From contig DUBM01000011.1 in the NCBI GenBank assembly GCA_012960305.1, forward strand, positions 434,001-498,000: a stretch of 64,000 nucleotides of DNA, read 5' to 3'. The stretch is from Gammaproteobacteria bacterium (GTDB lineage Bacteria; Pseudomonadota; Gammaproteobacteria; Pseudomonadales; Pseudohongiellaceae). The position numbers and the translations under genes were made by a program. The notes below the pieces were generated by a model. That model saw nothing but the letters and a program-made list of their open reading frames with translations, was not told where the DNA came from and did not search any database. Within the stretch, counting starts at the first letter, position 1. Each line of letters opens with the position of its first letter. Below, one piece after another: positions 25,883 through 35,458 of the stretch.

Positions 25883-27289
25883 ATGGCCGTAATTTTTCCT
25901 GACCACCCAAACCTTACCGGTGGTTTTGCCCCTCTTCAAATGGAATCTGATACTGCGAGTTTGCGCATAGAAGGCGAAATTCCTCTCGATCTCAACGGGT
26001 CTTTTTACCGCAATGGTCCAAACCCGCAATTCGCACCTCGAGGGGACTACCATTGGTTTGGCGGTGACGGCATGATTCACGCTTTCCATATTGAAAACGG
26101 CAACGTATCGCATTTGAATCGCTGGGCACGAACGATCAAATGGAAAATGGAAAACGAAGCTGGCGAATCACTCTTTGCGATATTTAATCCAACACAAAAT
26201 GACCCCAGGGTTGCCGATGTAACTACCAATGGTGTTGCCAATACAAATATCGTCTGGCATGGCGGTAAATTACTAGCACTGGTTGAATCTAATGCACCCT
26301 TCGAACTTGATCCGATAAGTTTAGAATCAAAAGGCTCATGGACTTTCGGCGATAAATTAAAAGGACCAATGACTGCTCACCCCAAGATGGATCCAGAAAC
26401 AGGAGAGATGCTGTTCTTCGGCTATAACGCCGAAGGCATGATTTCGGAAAAAATGTCTTTTCATGTTGTGGATAAGGACGGCAATTTAACGCGATCAGAA
26501 TTTTTTGATGCACCCTACGCTGCAATGGTGCACGATTTTATTACTACCAAAGATCATGTGATTTTTCCCATCATGCCTCTTACTGGGTCGATGGAGCGCG
26601 CGATGCGCGGCGCACCTGTTTATGCCTGGGAGCCTGAGAAAGGATCACACATAGGCATCATGCCAAGATCTGGCACGGCAGCTGATATCCGTTGGTTCAA
26701 AGGTGATCCAGCCTATGTTTTTCATCCCATGAATGCTCATACCGAAGGCGACAAAGTAATTTGCGATGTGTGTGAGTATGAAGAAGCACCATTTTTCCCT
26801 CATGCTGATGGATCTAAACCTGACCCAAGGAAAAGCAGCGCAAGGCTAAAACGTTGGACTTTTGATTTGGCCGGCACAACGGATGACTACGGCGTGGAAA
26901 CTTTAGACGATGCAACAAGTGAATTCCCGCGACTAGATGACCGCTTCACTGGATTAAAATACCGCCACGGCTATTTCGCTTGCAACACGGTGGCAGACCC
27001 AGTAAGCCGCGGTTACAACGCACTAGCTCATATTGATCACGATACCGGAACTATTAAGCGCTATGAAATGCCAGGTGAATTCGCTTCTTCGGAACCAGTA
27101 TTTGTGCCTAGAAACTCTAACTCGGCTGAAGGTGAGGGTTATCTGGTTGCCAACGTCTACGATGCCACAACTGATAACAGTCATTTGATGATATTGGATG
27201 CAGAAAATATAGAACAAGGGCCCATTGGCAAGGCGATGCTGGATCATCGAGTCCCTTTTGGGTTTCATGGCAATTGGCGTCCACTTTGA
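25883..27289 (+). CDS. Carotenoid oxygenase (RPE65/lignostilbene-dioxygenase family)
   Basis: The protein has 468 aa from an ATG with AGGAG upstream. The family entry is LNGSFYRNGPNPQFAPRGDYHWFGGDGMIHAFHI. The four iron-ligand His candidates are in MTAHPKMDPETGEM, MVHDFITTKDHVIFP, FHPMNAHTEGDK and the C-terminal VPFGFHGNW. Such enzymes cleave double bonds of carotenoids, or of stilbene or phenylpropene side chains, with O2. There is no signal peptide, so it is cytoplasmic, unlike most genes around it. The gene lies alone between the flavoprotein (divergent) and the DUF2165 remnant. Carotenoid versus aromatic substrate cannot be settled from sequence. Confidence 0.92.
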   Translation: MAVIFPDHPNLTGGFAPLQMESDTASLRIEGEIPLDLNGSFYRNGPNPQFAPRGDYHWFGGDGMIHAFHIENGNVSHLNRWARTIKWKMENEAGESLFAIFNPTQNDPRVADVTTNGVANTNIVWHGGKLLALVESNAPFELDPISLESKGSWTFGDKLKGPMTAHPKMDPETGEMLFFGYNAEGMISEKMSFHVVDKDGNLTRSEFFDAPYAAMVHDFITTKDHVIFPIMPLTGSMERAMRGAPVYAWEPEKGSHIGIMPRSGTAADIRWFKGDPAYVFHPMNAHTEGDKVICDVCEYEEAPFFPHADGSKPDPRKSSARLKRWTFDLAGTTDDYGVETLDDATSEFPRLDDRFTGLKYRHGYFACNTVADPVSRGYNALAHIDHDTGTIKRYEMPGEFASSEPVFVPRNSNSAEGEGYLVANVYDATTDNSHLMILDAENIEQGPIGKAMLDHRVPFGFHGNWRPL

Positions 27290-27480
27290 TTATTACATGC
27301 AAACTTCATAAGCCTAAACGCTAATGAACTAACAAGGAGTACGCCGAAATTTGTAATTAGAGAAAGCCATTCATTTAGTCCTGAAGTTTCTACATTAGGG
27401 AATCCACTCCTTGAGCGCGTGTCGAGATAGTTAGATCAATACGGTGCGCTTGATGCTTTGAATAAAGTTAAGAAAAAGTA

Positions 27481-27981
27481 CTACTGACTACTAGTCAACT
27501 CGTGATCAGCTTGTTGAACAAATATTGCCAATACTGCAATGCTGGCAAGATATCTAAAAGCTTGGGGCAACGCCACTGCTCCCACCTCTGTTTTCCACAG
27601 TAGAAAATAGTTTTCCGCTACAATCATAAACCCACCATAGAGCATCACCATTGAAATACAGCAACCAAGTAAGGCAAGGCCTTTCGCGGCATTGAAATCA
27701 CGCGCAGCAGCCTTTCTTCTTTTCCACATCTGCTTGGCACCAAGCAGGCAGAAATAACTAGAGGCTAATTTAGAAAGAGGAATAAGTGCCCAAGCAAGTC
27801 AAATAACTAACGGCATCCGAATCGCTCGCCAAGTTGGTTGGCCTGCAGCATCGGTGGTATTTAATGTGTAGGCTACGGTATTATATCCACCTTCGATATC
27901 TAGAAAGTTATTAATACCACCAACTAACCCCCAAAATGCCACCAGAATAATTAAAAAAATTTTAGATTGTCGAAGAAGCAT
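27481..27981 (-). pseudogene. DUF2165 membrane protein gene split by an in-frame TGA
   Basis: Two ORF-track entries (60 aa and 82 aa) lie in the same frame and are separated by one TGA at 27799-27801. Joined, they make a 166-codon small integral membrane protein of the DUF2165 type: an opening LLRQSKIFLIILVAFWGL, GGINNFLDIEGGYNTV, TWRAIRMPLVI, then after the TGA LAWALIPLSKL, YFCLLGAKQM, and two further hydrophobic segments. In relatives this place after the TWRAI block usually has Arg or Trp, so a CGA-to-TGA or TGG-to-TGA change is likely. There is no reason to expect selenocysteine. It is a pseudogene, a recent nonsense mutation or a base-call error. It abuts the sorbosone-dehydrogenase gene. 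Confidence 0.75.
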
Positions 27982-27982
27982 A

Positions 27983-29086
27983 TTAGTTTGCGTAACTTAC
28001 TCGATAGATCACATTCGCCATGTCATCTGATATCAAGATTGAGCCGTCTCGCATATTTAGGATATCGACTGGGCGCCCCCAGTTGGCTTGACCTTGCAAG
28101 AAGCCTTCAAGAAACGACACATACTCAGTAACAGAGGAGTTATCAGCGCTTATTTTTCCCATGGCGACTCGATAGCCACTCTTTTCGCTACGGTTCCAAG
28201 AACCGTGTTCCGCCACGAAGAAAGTATTACGATATTCTTCTGGAAACATAGTCCCCTGATAGAAAGCCAACCCCAGTGGTGCCGAATGTGCAACCAGTTT
28301 TTGTACCGGTGGAATAAAATCGTTCAAGCTCTTACCTATGCCGAAATCAGGATCCGGTAAATCACCCTGATGAATGAATGGAAAACCAAAGTGCTGTCCT
28401 ACTTCAGTTAGTCGATTAATTTCACAGGCTGGAATATTGTCGCCTAAGTTATCGCGACCATTGTCAGTAAACCAAAGTTCAGCAGTTTGTGGATGCCAGT
28501 CAAACCCAACAGTATTGCGTACGCCGTGAGCGACAATTTCTTGATCGCCTCCGTCTAGATTCATCCTTTGAATAGTGGCAAATGTTTCTTCAGATCGAAG
28601 ACAAACATTGCAGGGACCACCCACAGGAAAATACATTTTACCATCCGGCCCTATTTGCAAAAATTTGAAACCGTGATGCCTTTCTCTAGGAAGCGAGTCA
28701 ATAATCGTTTCAGTAGCCTGTGGCTGAGACAGACGGGAGCTGATATTTGAAATCTTACTTATCCTGTTAATCTCTCCGATATAAAGATCCCCCTGATGAT
28801 GAGCAACACCATTAGGCGCATTTAATCCCTCTGCCACAGTCAGCACTTCGTCAGCACTACCATCACCATTGCTATCAAGAACGGCGGACACTCTATCGCG
28901 GACGCCACCCACATAAACAATGTTGTCTGCACCCAAAGCGAGTTGCCGTGGACCATTTACTTCGGCATAAACTGATATCGAGAAACCATCTGGCAAAACA
29001 AGGTTATTTAAATCAACTTCCTGCGCAATACAAGAGCTGGCAAAAATACTATAGGAAATCAGAGCTATCGCTTTTAGTGATTGCAT
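27983..29086 (-). CDS. PQQ-dependent sugar/sorbosone dehydrogenase-type protein
   Basis: The protein has 367 aa with a signal peptide (MQSLKAIALISYSIFASSCIAQ; a Cys at SSC makes lipidation possible). The mature part is the six-bladed glucose/sorbosone dehydrogenase fold: LPDGFSISVYAEVNGPRQLALG, GGVRDRVSAVLDSNGDGSADE (calcium-type loop), NGVAHHQGDLYIGEINRISK, HGFKFLQIGPDGKMYFPVGGPC, IVAHGVRNTVGFDWHPQTAELWFTDNGRD, and EHGSWNRSEKSGYRV. Relatives oxidise aldoses or sorbosone with soluble PQQ. It is distinct in fold from the other three PQQ enzymes of the window. The DUF2165 remnant follows at once on the same strand. Confidence 0.87.
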   Translation of the reverse strand: MQSLKAIALISYSIFASSCIAQEVDLNNLVLPDGFSISVYAEVNGPRQLALGADNIVYVGGVRDRVSAVLDSNGDGSADEVLTVAEGLNAPNGVAHHQGDLYIGEINRISKISNISSRLSQPQATETIIDSLPRERHHGFKFLQIGPDGKMYFPVGGPCNVCLRSEETFATIQRMNLDGGDQEIVAHGVRNTVGFDWHPQTAELWFTDNGRDNLGDNIPACEINRLTEVGQHFGFPFIHQGDLPDPDFGIGKSLNDFIPPVQKLVAHSAPLGLAFYQGTMFPEEYRNTFFVAEHGSWNRSEKSGYRVAMGKISADNSSVTEYVSFLEGFLQGQANWGRPVDILNMRDGSILISDDMANVIYRVSYAN

Positions 29087-29125
29087 CTATACGGTCTCCG
29101 CCAACTCTGGATACGTTGGAAATAG

Positions 29126-30607
29126 TTACGCTGAAATTAAATTTGGTGGTCGCTGCAGATAATCAGTAATTTTTTCATAGGCCAAAGCAAATTCCAAAAC
29201 TTTTTTATCAGCACCAAAACGTCCCATAATTTGCATTCCCATTGGTCGTCCTTGTTCATCGAACCCTACTGGAACATTAACAATTGGAAGTCCGCCCAAG
29301 CTGCCGAGAATTACAATTTCCATCCACCGATGATAAGTGTCCATTTGCTTGCCGTTGATCTCAGTCGGCCAATGTTGAATTTTTGGATAAGGAAAAACTT
29401 GGGCTGTCGGCAACGCAAGAAAATCAAATTCATCGAACATGCGGTCCAATTCACGATACCAATTCTGGCGAATGACATTAGCCCTCGCCCGATCATCATC
29501 AGTTAACACCAAGGACTGCTCAATCTCCCAGATCATTTCTGGTTTCAGCATAGTGCGAATCTTTGGGTCGTTATAATAACGTAGCATGCCACTGCGACCC
29601 GAATGGCGCAGTGTAGTCCAGCATTCCCACAAGTCCGTCATGACAAATTGCGGAGTCACTTGTTCCACTTTGGCCCCAGCATCTGCAACAAAATTGAGGC
29701 TGGACTCGCATAATTCCAACACCCCATCTTCCATAGCAAAATAACTATTAAGATTACCAAGCCAACCGATGCGTGTCTGACTCAAGTCAGCAGCCGTAAA
29801 TTCATCTGGCAGAGCTTTCACTGCGATAGTTTTAAGCAGCTTTATTGTGTCTGCAGTATTTCGACCCATGGGACCGGAAGTCGACAAGCCCCGATTGGAG
29901 GCATTGCTGTTACTCATTACATCAGTGCTAGGACGATAGCCAATAACATTATTAAAAGCTCCTGGATTTCTCAGGGATCCCATCATGTCACTACCATCGG
30001 CAACCGGTAACATTTGAGTACCGAGACCTGATGCAGCGCCACCACTGCTTCCTCCAGAGGTTAGGTTTGGATTATAGGCACTGCCGGTTGCGCCGAATAC
30101 AGAATTGTATGATTGCGAACCTAAGCCGAATTCTGGCGTATTGGTTTTGCCAATAAAAATAGCACCAGCGCTTCGAATCTGGGCGACTAGATTGCTGTCA
30201 GTATCAGAAATACGCCCTGCAAACATCGGTGAACCACTGGTATAGGGTAGGCCTGCTACAGGAGTTAGGTCTTTTGCCGCGTGGGGCATGCCATGCATCC
30301 AGCCTCGGTATTGACCTCTTGCCAATTCATCATCGGCTAGCCTTGCTTGTCTCATTAACTCATCATCATCAACGAGGCTGACTATCGCATTGTAAGTTGG
30401 GTTATAACGATGAATACGAGCCAAATAAGCTTCCATGACTTCGACGCAACTCGCATGCTTTTGTGCAATGGCTTTAGACAGGTCAGTGGCAGTAAGAGCA
30501 GTAAGGTCTGAATTCAGGCTGGCAGCAAAACTCTGCCTTACTGACCAAGGCAGCGCCATACCGGCCCCGAACAGTGCGGTGTTACGGATAAAATGGCGTC
30601 GATTCAT
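29126..30607 (-). CDS. Tat-exported amidase
   Basis: The protein has 493 aa. The N-terminus MNRRHFIRNTALFGAG is a twin-arginine signal. The amidase signature is complete: Lys in MPHAAKDLTPVAG, the Gly/Ser-rich stretch TSGGSSGGAASGLG, the cis-Ser in VADGSDMMGSLRNPGAF with the acyl-forming Ser in GSLRNP, and a late PIVNVPVGFDEQGRPMGMQIMG. The Ser-cis-Ser-Lys triad is therefore intact. It hydrolyses an amide in the periplasm; the substrate is unknown. The sorbosone-dehydrogenase gene lies 39 bases downstream on the same strand, so a joint transcript is likely. Confidence 0.92.
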   Translation of the reverse strand: MNRRHFIRNTALFGAGMALPWSVRQSFAASLNSDLTALTATDLSKAIAQKHASCVEVMEAYLARIHRYNPTYNAIVSLVDDDELMRQARLADDELARGQYRGWMHGMPHAAKDLTPVAGLPYTSGSPMFAGRISDTDSNLVAQIRSAGAIFIGKTNTPEFGLGSQSYNSVFGATGSAYNPNLTSGGSSGGAASGLGTQMLPVADGSDMMGSLRNPGAFNNVIGYRPSTDVMSNSNASNRGLSTSGPMGRNTADTIKLLKTIAVKALPDEFTAADLSQTRIGWLGNLNSYFAMEDGVLELCESSLNFVADAGAKVEQVTPQFVMTDLWECWTTLRHSGRSGMLRYYNDPKIRTMLKPEMIWEIEQSLVLTDDDRARANVIRQNWYRELDRMFDEFDFLALPTAQVFPYPKIQHWPTEINGKQMDTYHRWMEIVILGSLGGLPIVNVPVGFDEQGRPMGMQIMGRFGADKKVLEFALAYEKITDYLQRPPNLISA

Positions 30608-30719
30608 GACGATGTCCCTTATTAAGACTTATTTTTGTAATTAGTCATTATTCATTAACTAGACTCAAACGCCAAGCTTGCATATGCTGCGAAGGTCAAT
30701 GACTTCTTACGGAGTGCCC

Positions 30720-31967
30720 ATGAAATCGAATTTCTCCCGCCTCAAGGTAATTCCGTTAGCGCTGGCTGCCAGTAATTTGGTTCTGATACAGGCTGCGAAC
30801 GCGCAATCAAGTGAAGAGGAAGCGATCCATGAACTGGTGAGCCGCCTGGACCTGGAAAGCTATAAAACCACTATAAAGGGCTTAACTCAGTTTGGCGATC
30901 GCCGCCAAGGAACTAGTCGTAATCGCAAAGCTGTCGATTGGATAGAGGCTCAACTACGGACCATGGGTTGTACCAACACTGAACGCTTGGACTATATTTT
31001 TGATCCTGAGCCTCAAGCTCCTCGTCCTCCAAGGCCGCGTTCCGCAGAAACTCCCGATCTAACCACCCCTACGGGAGCCAGTGTTGGTCGCAATGGCAGC
31101 GGCCCCGGCGGATCATCGATTTATGGTTACCGATCACCCACTGGTGTTAATCGAGACTTGAATGCCCAACCCGATGAACGAATTCGCGAACTGAATCGCG
31201 AAGAACCAGTTAATGGAGAACGGTCTCAGGTTTACTGTACGAAAATTGGTAGTAGCCGACCGGATGAGATGTACATTATTAGCGCACATATGGATGGGCA
31301 TGGTGTCAATGAAGCGGTCAATGATGATGGTTCTGGCACAGCACTAGTTATGGAGCTTGCACGAATTTTTAATTCTCCTGATGTGCAAACAGAACGTTCA
31401 ATTCGTTTTGCCCTATGGAATAACGAAGAAACCGGCTTGAATGGGTCCGGTGCTTATGTAGACCAACGCCAGGCATTGCAGGGACTCGAAAGTCCGCCAG
31501 GTTCCGGCAGCTACCCTGAACCAATATGGCTAGGAATGATCCAGCATGACATGATGTTGTGGGATCATGGTGCTCCTCGGGCCGATGGCACGGTAAGCAT
31601 GGATCAGCGACCTGAAGCCGATGTTAATATCGAGTTCCAATCTAACTCAGAGCTTGCCGAAGCGTCCGCTAGTCTTGCGTTCTACTTCAAAGCTTCTGCT
31701 GATGCCTATAACACAGACTATCCTGCTACAGTCGGCCCCCACATGACAAACACGGACTCAACTCCATTTATGAACATTGTGCCTTCGATCAGTCTGAGGG
31801 AAAACGAACGTGGCGCGCATACGGGGGCCGGTTGGAATCCAACGTGGCATACACCACAGGATGTTTGGACAACTTTCGATGATGAAGATTTCCGTTTGGG
31901 CTTAAATGCTGCTCAAACAACTCTTTCTGCTATAGCTCAATTAGTCGACGCGACTATCGACGACTAG
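30720..31967 (+). CDS. Exported M28 family zinc peptidase
   Basis: ATG 30720 with GGAG upstream gives 415 aa and a signal peptide (MKSNFSRLKVIPLALAASNLVLIQAANAQ); the track's earlier start adds 14 residues. Zinc-ligand motifs are in order: ISAHMDGHGV (His), NDDGSGTALVMELAR (bridging Asp), ALWNNEETGLNGSGAYV (catalytic and ligand Glu pair), and a late TWHTPQDVW (His). A proline- and glycine-rich insert (about residues 100-160) separates the N-terminal part from the zinc core. It is an aminopeptidase-like enzyme of the periplasm. The preceding gene is divergent and the following is family copy D. Confidence 0.9.
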   Translation: MKSNFSRLKVIPLALAASNLVLIQAANAQSSEEEAIHELVSRLDLESYKTTIKGLTQFGDRRQGTSRNRKAVDWIEAQLRTMGCTNTERLDYIFDPEPQAPRPPRPRSAETPDLTTPTGASVGRNGSGPGGSSIYGYRSPTGVNRDLNAQPDERIRELNREEPVNGERSQVYCTKIGSSRPDEMYIISAHMDGHGVNEAVNDDGSGTALVMELARIFNSPDVQTERSIRFALWNNEETGLNGSGAYVDQRQALQGLESPPGSGSYPEPIWLGMIQHDMMLWDHGAPRADGTVSMDQRPEADVNIEFQSNSELAEASASLAFYFKASADAYNTDYPATVGPHMTNTDSTPFMNIVPSISLRENERGAHTGAGWNPTWHTPQDVWTTFDDEDFRLGLNAAQTTLSAIAQLVDATIDD

Positions 31968-32044
31968 AACTTTATCAGAATTAAGTTTTCCTAAAACAGG
32001 TAATTTTAAGCTATTTATTTTTTATTGAATTGGTGAGAGATCAG

Positions 32045-33079
32045 ATGATGACCAAAATAAATACCAGATATAAATTATTGTTGGGCCTTCGTATCGCAGC
32101 ATCTGTAGGTGTGATTCTATCAAGCACTTTAGCTAACGCTCAGAATTCAAGCGAATACCAAGTTCCAAGGACCGTTGACGGTGCACCTGACCTGCAAGGC
32201 ATGTGGACCAACAACACCATCACCGGACTAACTCGACCAGAACGGTTCGGCGAAAAGCTTGTTCTCTCTGTTGAAGAAGCGTTCGAGTTGGAGCAAGAAG
32301 TAGCGGATTACAATGCTGGCCGTGACTTACCTAGTGATCCCAGCCGCGGTGCTCCGGTAAAAACTCAGATCGAGACTGCTGACAGCTACAATAATTTTTG
32401 GATGGACACAGGCACTCAAATCATTCGATACAACAATGAATTTCGCAGCTCCATCATTGTCGACCCTGCTAATGGCCAAATTCCGGCTTATACTCCAACT
32501 GCAAGAGCTCGACTGGATGCGGCCGTTGAGTTACGGCAAACCAGAGGTCCCTTTGCAGGCCCTGAATCCAGACCACTAGCGGAACGATGTTTAATGTCTT
32601 TCGGCTCCAGCTCTGGCCCACCCATGCTGCCAATTTTGTATAACAATCATTATCAGATCGTACAGTCACCAGGCTACGTAATGATTCTTGTAGAAATGGT
32701 TCACGATGCCAGAATAATTAGAATTGATAATGAGCCGATGCCTGAGAATATGCGACGGTGGATGGGCGATTCTGTTGGACATTGGAACGGTGACACCTTA
32801 GTGGTGGAAACTCGACATTTTAATCCGTCACAAAGATTTCGAGGCTCATCTGATAGCTTTATGGTCACAGAACAATTTACGCGAGTCGATGACGGTATTA
32901 TTAATTACCGATTCACTGTCGAAGACCCTGGCACTTTTGAACAATCCTGGTCAGGTGAGATGCCACTTAATCTAACTGACAGCAGACTCTATGAATACGC
33001 CTGTCACGAGGGCAATTATTCACTGTCAGGAGTCCTAGCGGGCGCTCGATTGGATGAAGAAGACGCATCCACTCCGTAA
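32045..33079 (+). CDS. Exported GHWEGDTLVVET-family protein (copy D)
   Basis: ATG 32045 (GGTGAGAG upstream) gives 344 aa; the track's TTG start adds five residues. It has a signal peptide ending STLANAQ. Family marks: APDLQGMWTNNTITGLTRP, GQIPAYTPTARAR, LAERCLMSFGSSSGPP, YNNHYQIVQSPGYV, VEMVHDARIIRID, GHWNGDTLVVETRHF, EQFTRVDDGIINYRFTVEDPGTF, and YACHEGNYSL. All conserved residues of the family, including both Cys, are kept. It follows the M28 peptidase by about 75 bases on the same strand and may share its transcript. A terminator-like hairpin is about 100 bases downstream. Confidence 0.85.
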   Translation: MMTKINTRYKLLLGLRIAASVGVILSSTLANAQNSSEYQVPRTVDGAPDLQGMWTNNTITGLTRPERFGEKLVLSVEEAFELEQEVADYNAGRDLPSDPSRGAPVKTQIETADSYNNFWMDTGTQIIRYNNEFRSSIIVDPANGQIPAYTPTARARLDAAVELRQTRGPFAGPESRPLAERCLMSFGSSSGPPMLPILYNNHYQIVQSPGYVMILVEMVHDARIIRIDNEPMPENMRRWMGDSVGHWNGDTLVVETRHFNPSQRFRGSSDSFMVTEQFTRVDDGIINYRFTVEDPGTFEQSWSGEMPLNLTDSRLYEYACHEGNYSLSGVLAGARLDEEDASTP

Positions 33080-33170
33080 ACCAGCTCTTAGAATGCATTG
33101 AAAATAATCCGATAAGGGTTAAATCGCTGACACACTATTTGGCCAATTAAGAATTGACCACATCATTCTC

Positions 33171-33201
33171 GAGTTACTTCTTAAAGTAATTTAACTCTTT
33201 T
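33171..33201 (+). terminator. Probable terminator after family copy D
   Basis: TTACTT pairs with AAGTAA around a four-base loop, with outer GAG/CTC pairing, followed by TTTT. The stem is AT-rich, so strength is doubtful. It lies in the convergent gap between copy D and the DUF6282 gene. Confidence 0.4.
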
Positions 33202-33251
33202 CTAATTGCGGAGGGATTAAGAATTAACCACCGGTTATCTTCTACCGCGAG

Positions 33252-34181
33252 CTAGTCGAGCCCTAGCAATATTGCAGGATTCTTCCTAGCCATGAGATCA
33301 ATTTGAGCGGAATTGATCTCAGCTGTTCTCAAAGCCTGAATGAATGCACGCATTCCGGATGCGTGATCAGGATTGCCGGCTTGACCGAAATCACTTGAGA
33401 TTAAAAAATTGTCCGCGCCGAGAGTATTAATGGCGTCAACATAAGCAAATATATCTAGAGCATCAGAATAAACTTCAAGCCAATCTAATTCGAGAATCGC
33501 TCCTAGACTTGCCATTTGCTGCATTTGTTCGAGTGACGCATTCTGACCAAAAACGTGGGTTACTAGTATGTTTTCGACGCCCATTTCTCTAGCTATTGGT
33601 AGTAGATGAAGAACTTCCTGAGGGGAGGAATGGCCCATTGCTAAAACGAGATTATGTTGAGCAATAAGACTAAAGACTTCTAATAGTTCTGGTACCACCG
33701 AACCATTGCGCATTACTGAGACAAAGCCGTCATTACTGCCAGCTCTTCTCACATAGAATTCTGAATCAAAAGTAGGCAACCAAACAACCTTGCCGTGTTC
33801 GGAACTGAAGGCAACCATTTGCCTTATCGCTTCGAGATTGATTCCGCCAACCGCACGATTGAGTGCCACACCGCCAAAAACTTTCAAATCATCCACAGTT
33901 GTTGCAGCCAAGGCGGCTCGATCGGACGTAATGGTAAAGTGATTCTTCAACACTACACCACGCAATCCAGCTTCTTCAGCTAATCGCACTGCTTCAAAAT
34001 CATTAAATTCACGCGGGCGAGAGTCAGGGCCAGCGTGAACATGAAAATCGATAACGCCTGTTAAATCAGTTTCAAATTGTTGGGCCGATACGCTGGCGAT
34101 AATTGATACAGATGCCACCAAACCGAAAAAGAAATTGGGTAATGCCTTCGGTTTATGTACTGCTTGATGTATTTTAGACAC
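33252..34181 (-). CDS. DUF6282 family amidohydrolase-like protein, exported
   Basis: The protein has 309 aa. After a basic leader (HKPKALPNFFFGLVASVSIIASVSAQ) the mature part begins with a metal-binding VIDFHVHAGPDSRP, then AGLRGVVLKNH, the typical opening of DUF6282. A third His is in LAMGHSSPQEVL and others in VTHVFGQNA; a late Asp is in FLISSDFGQ. The fold is probably a TIM barrel like amidohydrolases or phosphotriesterases. No substrate is known. Its convergent neighbour is copy D, and the NHL-repeat gene lies 31 bases upstream on the same strand, so these two are probably cotranscribed. Confidence 0.82.
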   Translation of the reverse strand: MSKIHQAVHKPKALPNFFFGLVASVSIIASVSAQQFETDLTGVIDFHVHAGPDSRPREFNDFEAVRLAEEAGLRGVVLKNHFTITSDRAALAATTVDDLKVFGGVALNRAVGGINLEAIRQMVAFSSEHGKVVWLPTFDSEFYVRRAGSNDGFVSVMRNGSVVPELLEVFSLIAQHNLVLAMGHSSPQEVLHLLPIAREMGVENILVTHVFGQNASLEQMQQMASLGAILELDWLEVYSDALDIFAYVDAINTLGADNFLISSDFGQAGNPDHASGMRAFIQALRTAEINSAQIDLMARKNPAILLGLD

Positions 34182-34212
34182 GAATAAGACCTTTCTTTTT
34201 GACAGAATTTTT

Positions 34213-35277
34213 CTAGTTCAAAACATGTCGCTCAAGCATTTTCCTTCTCACGACCGCTCCGTATACATTTCCATCATGATCGACCCCGACCCCCTCAGCG
34301 CCGGAGTGGTCATCTCGTAGCGGCTCCATGTCCTCGATAAATGCAGTGACGGTTCCATCTACTGCAGAACCTATGCGGATACCTTTCTTGATACCCATAA
34401 GCTCATTCGCATTGGTATCAGGACCTGATTCTGAATCCGCCACATAGATAGTGTCATCTGCTGTGATAAATATCCCACTGGGCCGGCCAAACTGTCTCCA
34501 TTCATCAACGAAACCGCCGTCTTGATTAAATATTTGAATTCGATTATTTTCCCGATCGCCAACAAATAAACGTCCTTTAGAGTCCATAGCAATAGTGTGA
34601 GGCTCACTCAACTCGCCCAGGCCCGAGCCTTTGCTTCCCCATGCTTTTACGAATGTACCGTCAGCTAAATAATGGACTATTTGATTGTTCAAACCATTGC
34701 GATGACTTTCAGCAACAAAGATATCCCCAGTGTTAGGATCAGTAACAACATCATTGGGTTGGTGTAATAAATTAGGTCCGGTTCCGCCCACGCCTCTTTG
34801 ACCCAAAGTCATCACGAGTTCTCCTGCTGGACTGAACTTGAACACCTGATGACCTATCTCATTGTTCCCCCGAGCATCGGTAACCCAAAGAAAGCCATCT
34901 TTATCCACTGTTGCTCCATGAGGGAAAATGAATAAACCCTCTCCAAAACTATCCAGCAGATTTCCTTCGTAGTCATATTTTAGAATGGGTGGTTCAGATC
35001 GACCCTCGCAGGAATTATCCACACAACGATGCACCACATAAATGAATTGGCCATCAGGTGATGGCTCTACCGCGGTAACTGCTGCCCACTCCGTTCCTGA
35101 AGGTAATTGACCCCAGTTACGTTGAGTCAGATAGGTTTGCGGCAAATCGTTGCGGACACCATGCACAATAGGAGCCACGGATTGAGCCGCTGATTGTAAG
35201 AAAATTATAGTGGCTAACAATAGAAGGATATAGCGCACGCTTGACCTCTCTTGACTGGATTGATTTTCTATATTCAC
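34213..35277 (-). CDS. NHL-repeat beta-propeller, peptidylglycine-lyase-like
   Basis: The protein has 354 aa with an N-terminal signal or anchor (YILLLLATIIFLQSAAQS). Repeated NHL blades follow: FPHGATVDKDGFLWVTDARG, HQPNDVVTDPNTGDIFVAES, EPHTIAMDSKGRLFVGDRENNRIQIF, RPSGIFITADDTIYVADSES, AEGVGVDHDGNVYGA. The order and the DxxxNRIQxF motif match the six-bladed propeller related to peptidyl-alpha-hydroxyglycine alpha-amidating lyase, as seen in many bacteria. A lyase or a ligand-binding scaffold are both possible. A second, more distant member is at 41400-42593. Exported. Confidence 0.82.
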   Translation of the reverse strand: MNIENQSSQERSSVRYILLLLATIIFLQSAAQSVAPIVHGVRNDLPQTYLTQRNWGQLPSGTEWAAVTAVEPSPDGQFIYVVHRCVDNSCEGRSEPPILKYDYEGNLLDSFGEGLFIFPHGATVDKDGFLWVTDARGNNEIGHQVFKFSPAGELVMTLGQRGVGGTGPNLLHQPNDVVTDPNTGDIFVAESHRNGLNNQIVHYLADGTFVKAWGSKGSGLGELSEPHTIAMDSKGRLFVGDRENNRIQIFNQDGGFVDEWRQFGRPSGIFITADDTIYVADSESGPDTNANELMGIKKGIRIGSAVDGTVTAFIEDMEPLRDDHSGAEGVGVDHDGNVYGAVVRRKMLERHVLN

Positions 35278-35458
35278 GAGTTGGGCTTTCCGTTTTCAAA
35301 ATTCGGCGCTTATTGTCTGAAATTGAGTATCCCACCGATTCTAATCGATATCCAATGAGGCTCTTATACTACGGTGAATCGGTACTCTTACACCTGCTTT
35401 TCTAGTACTATTTTCTGTAATATTAAGAACTCGGGCTCGCTGAGGCTATTTATGCAGG

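Noticed and set aside
27343-27483. Coding-looking plus-strand stretch after the carotenoid oxygenase (SPEVSTLGNPLLERV, then a TAG, then LDQYGALDALNKVKKKYY)
   Set aside because: A stop interrupts it, no ATG is present and I could not match a family. It may be another short remnant but evidence is too thin for a feature.
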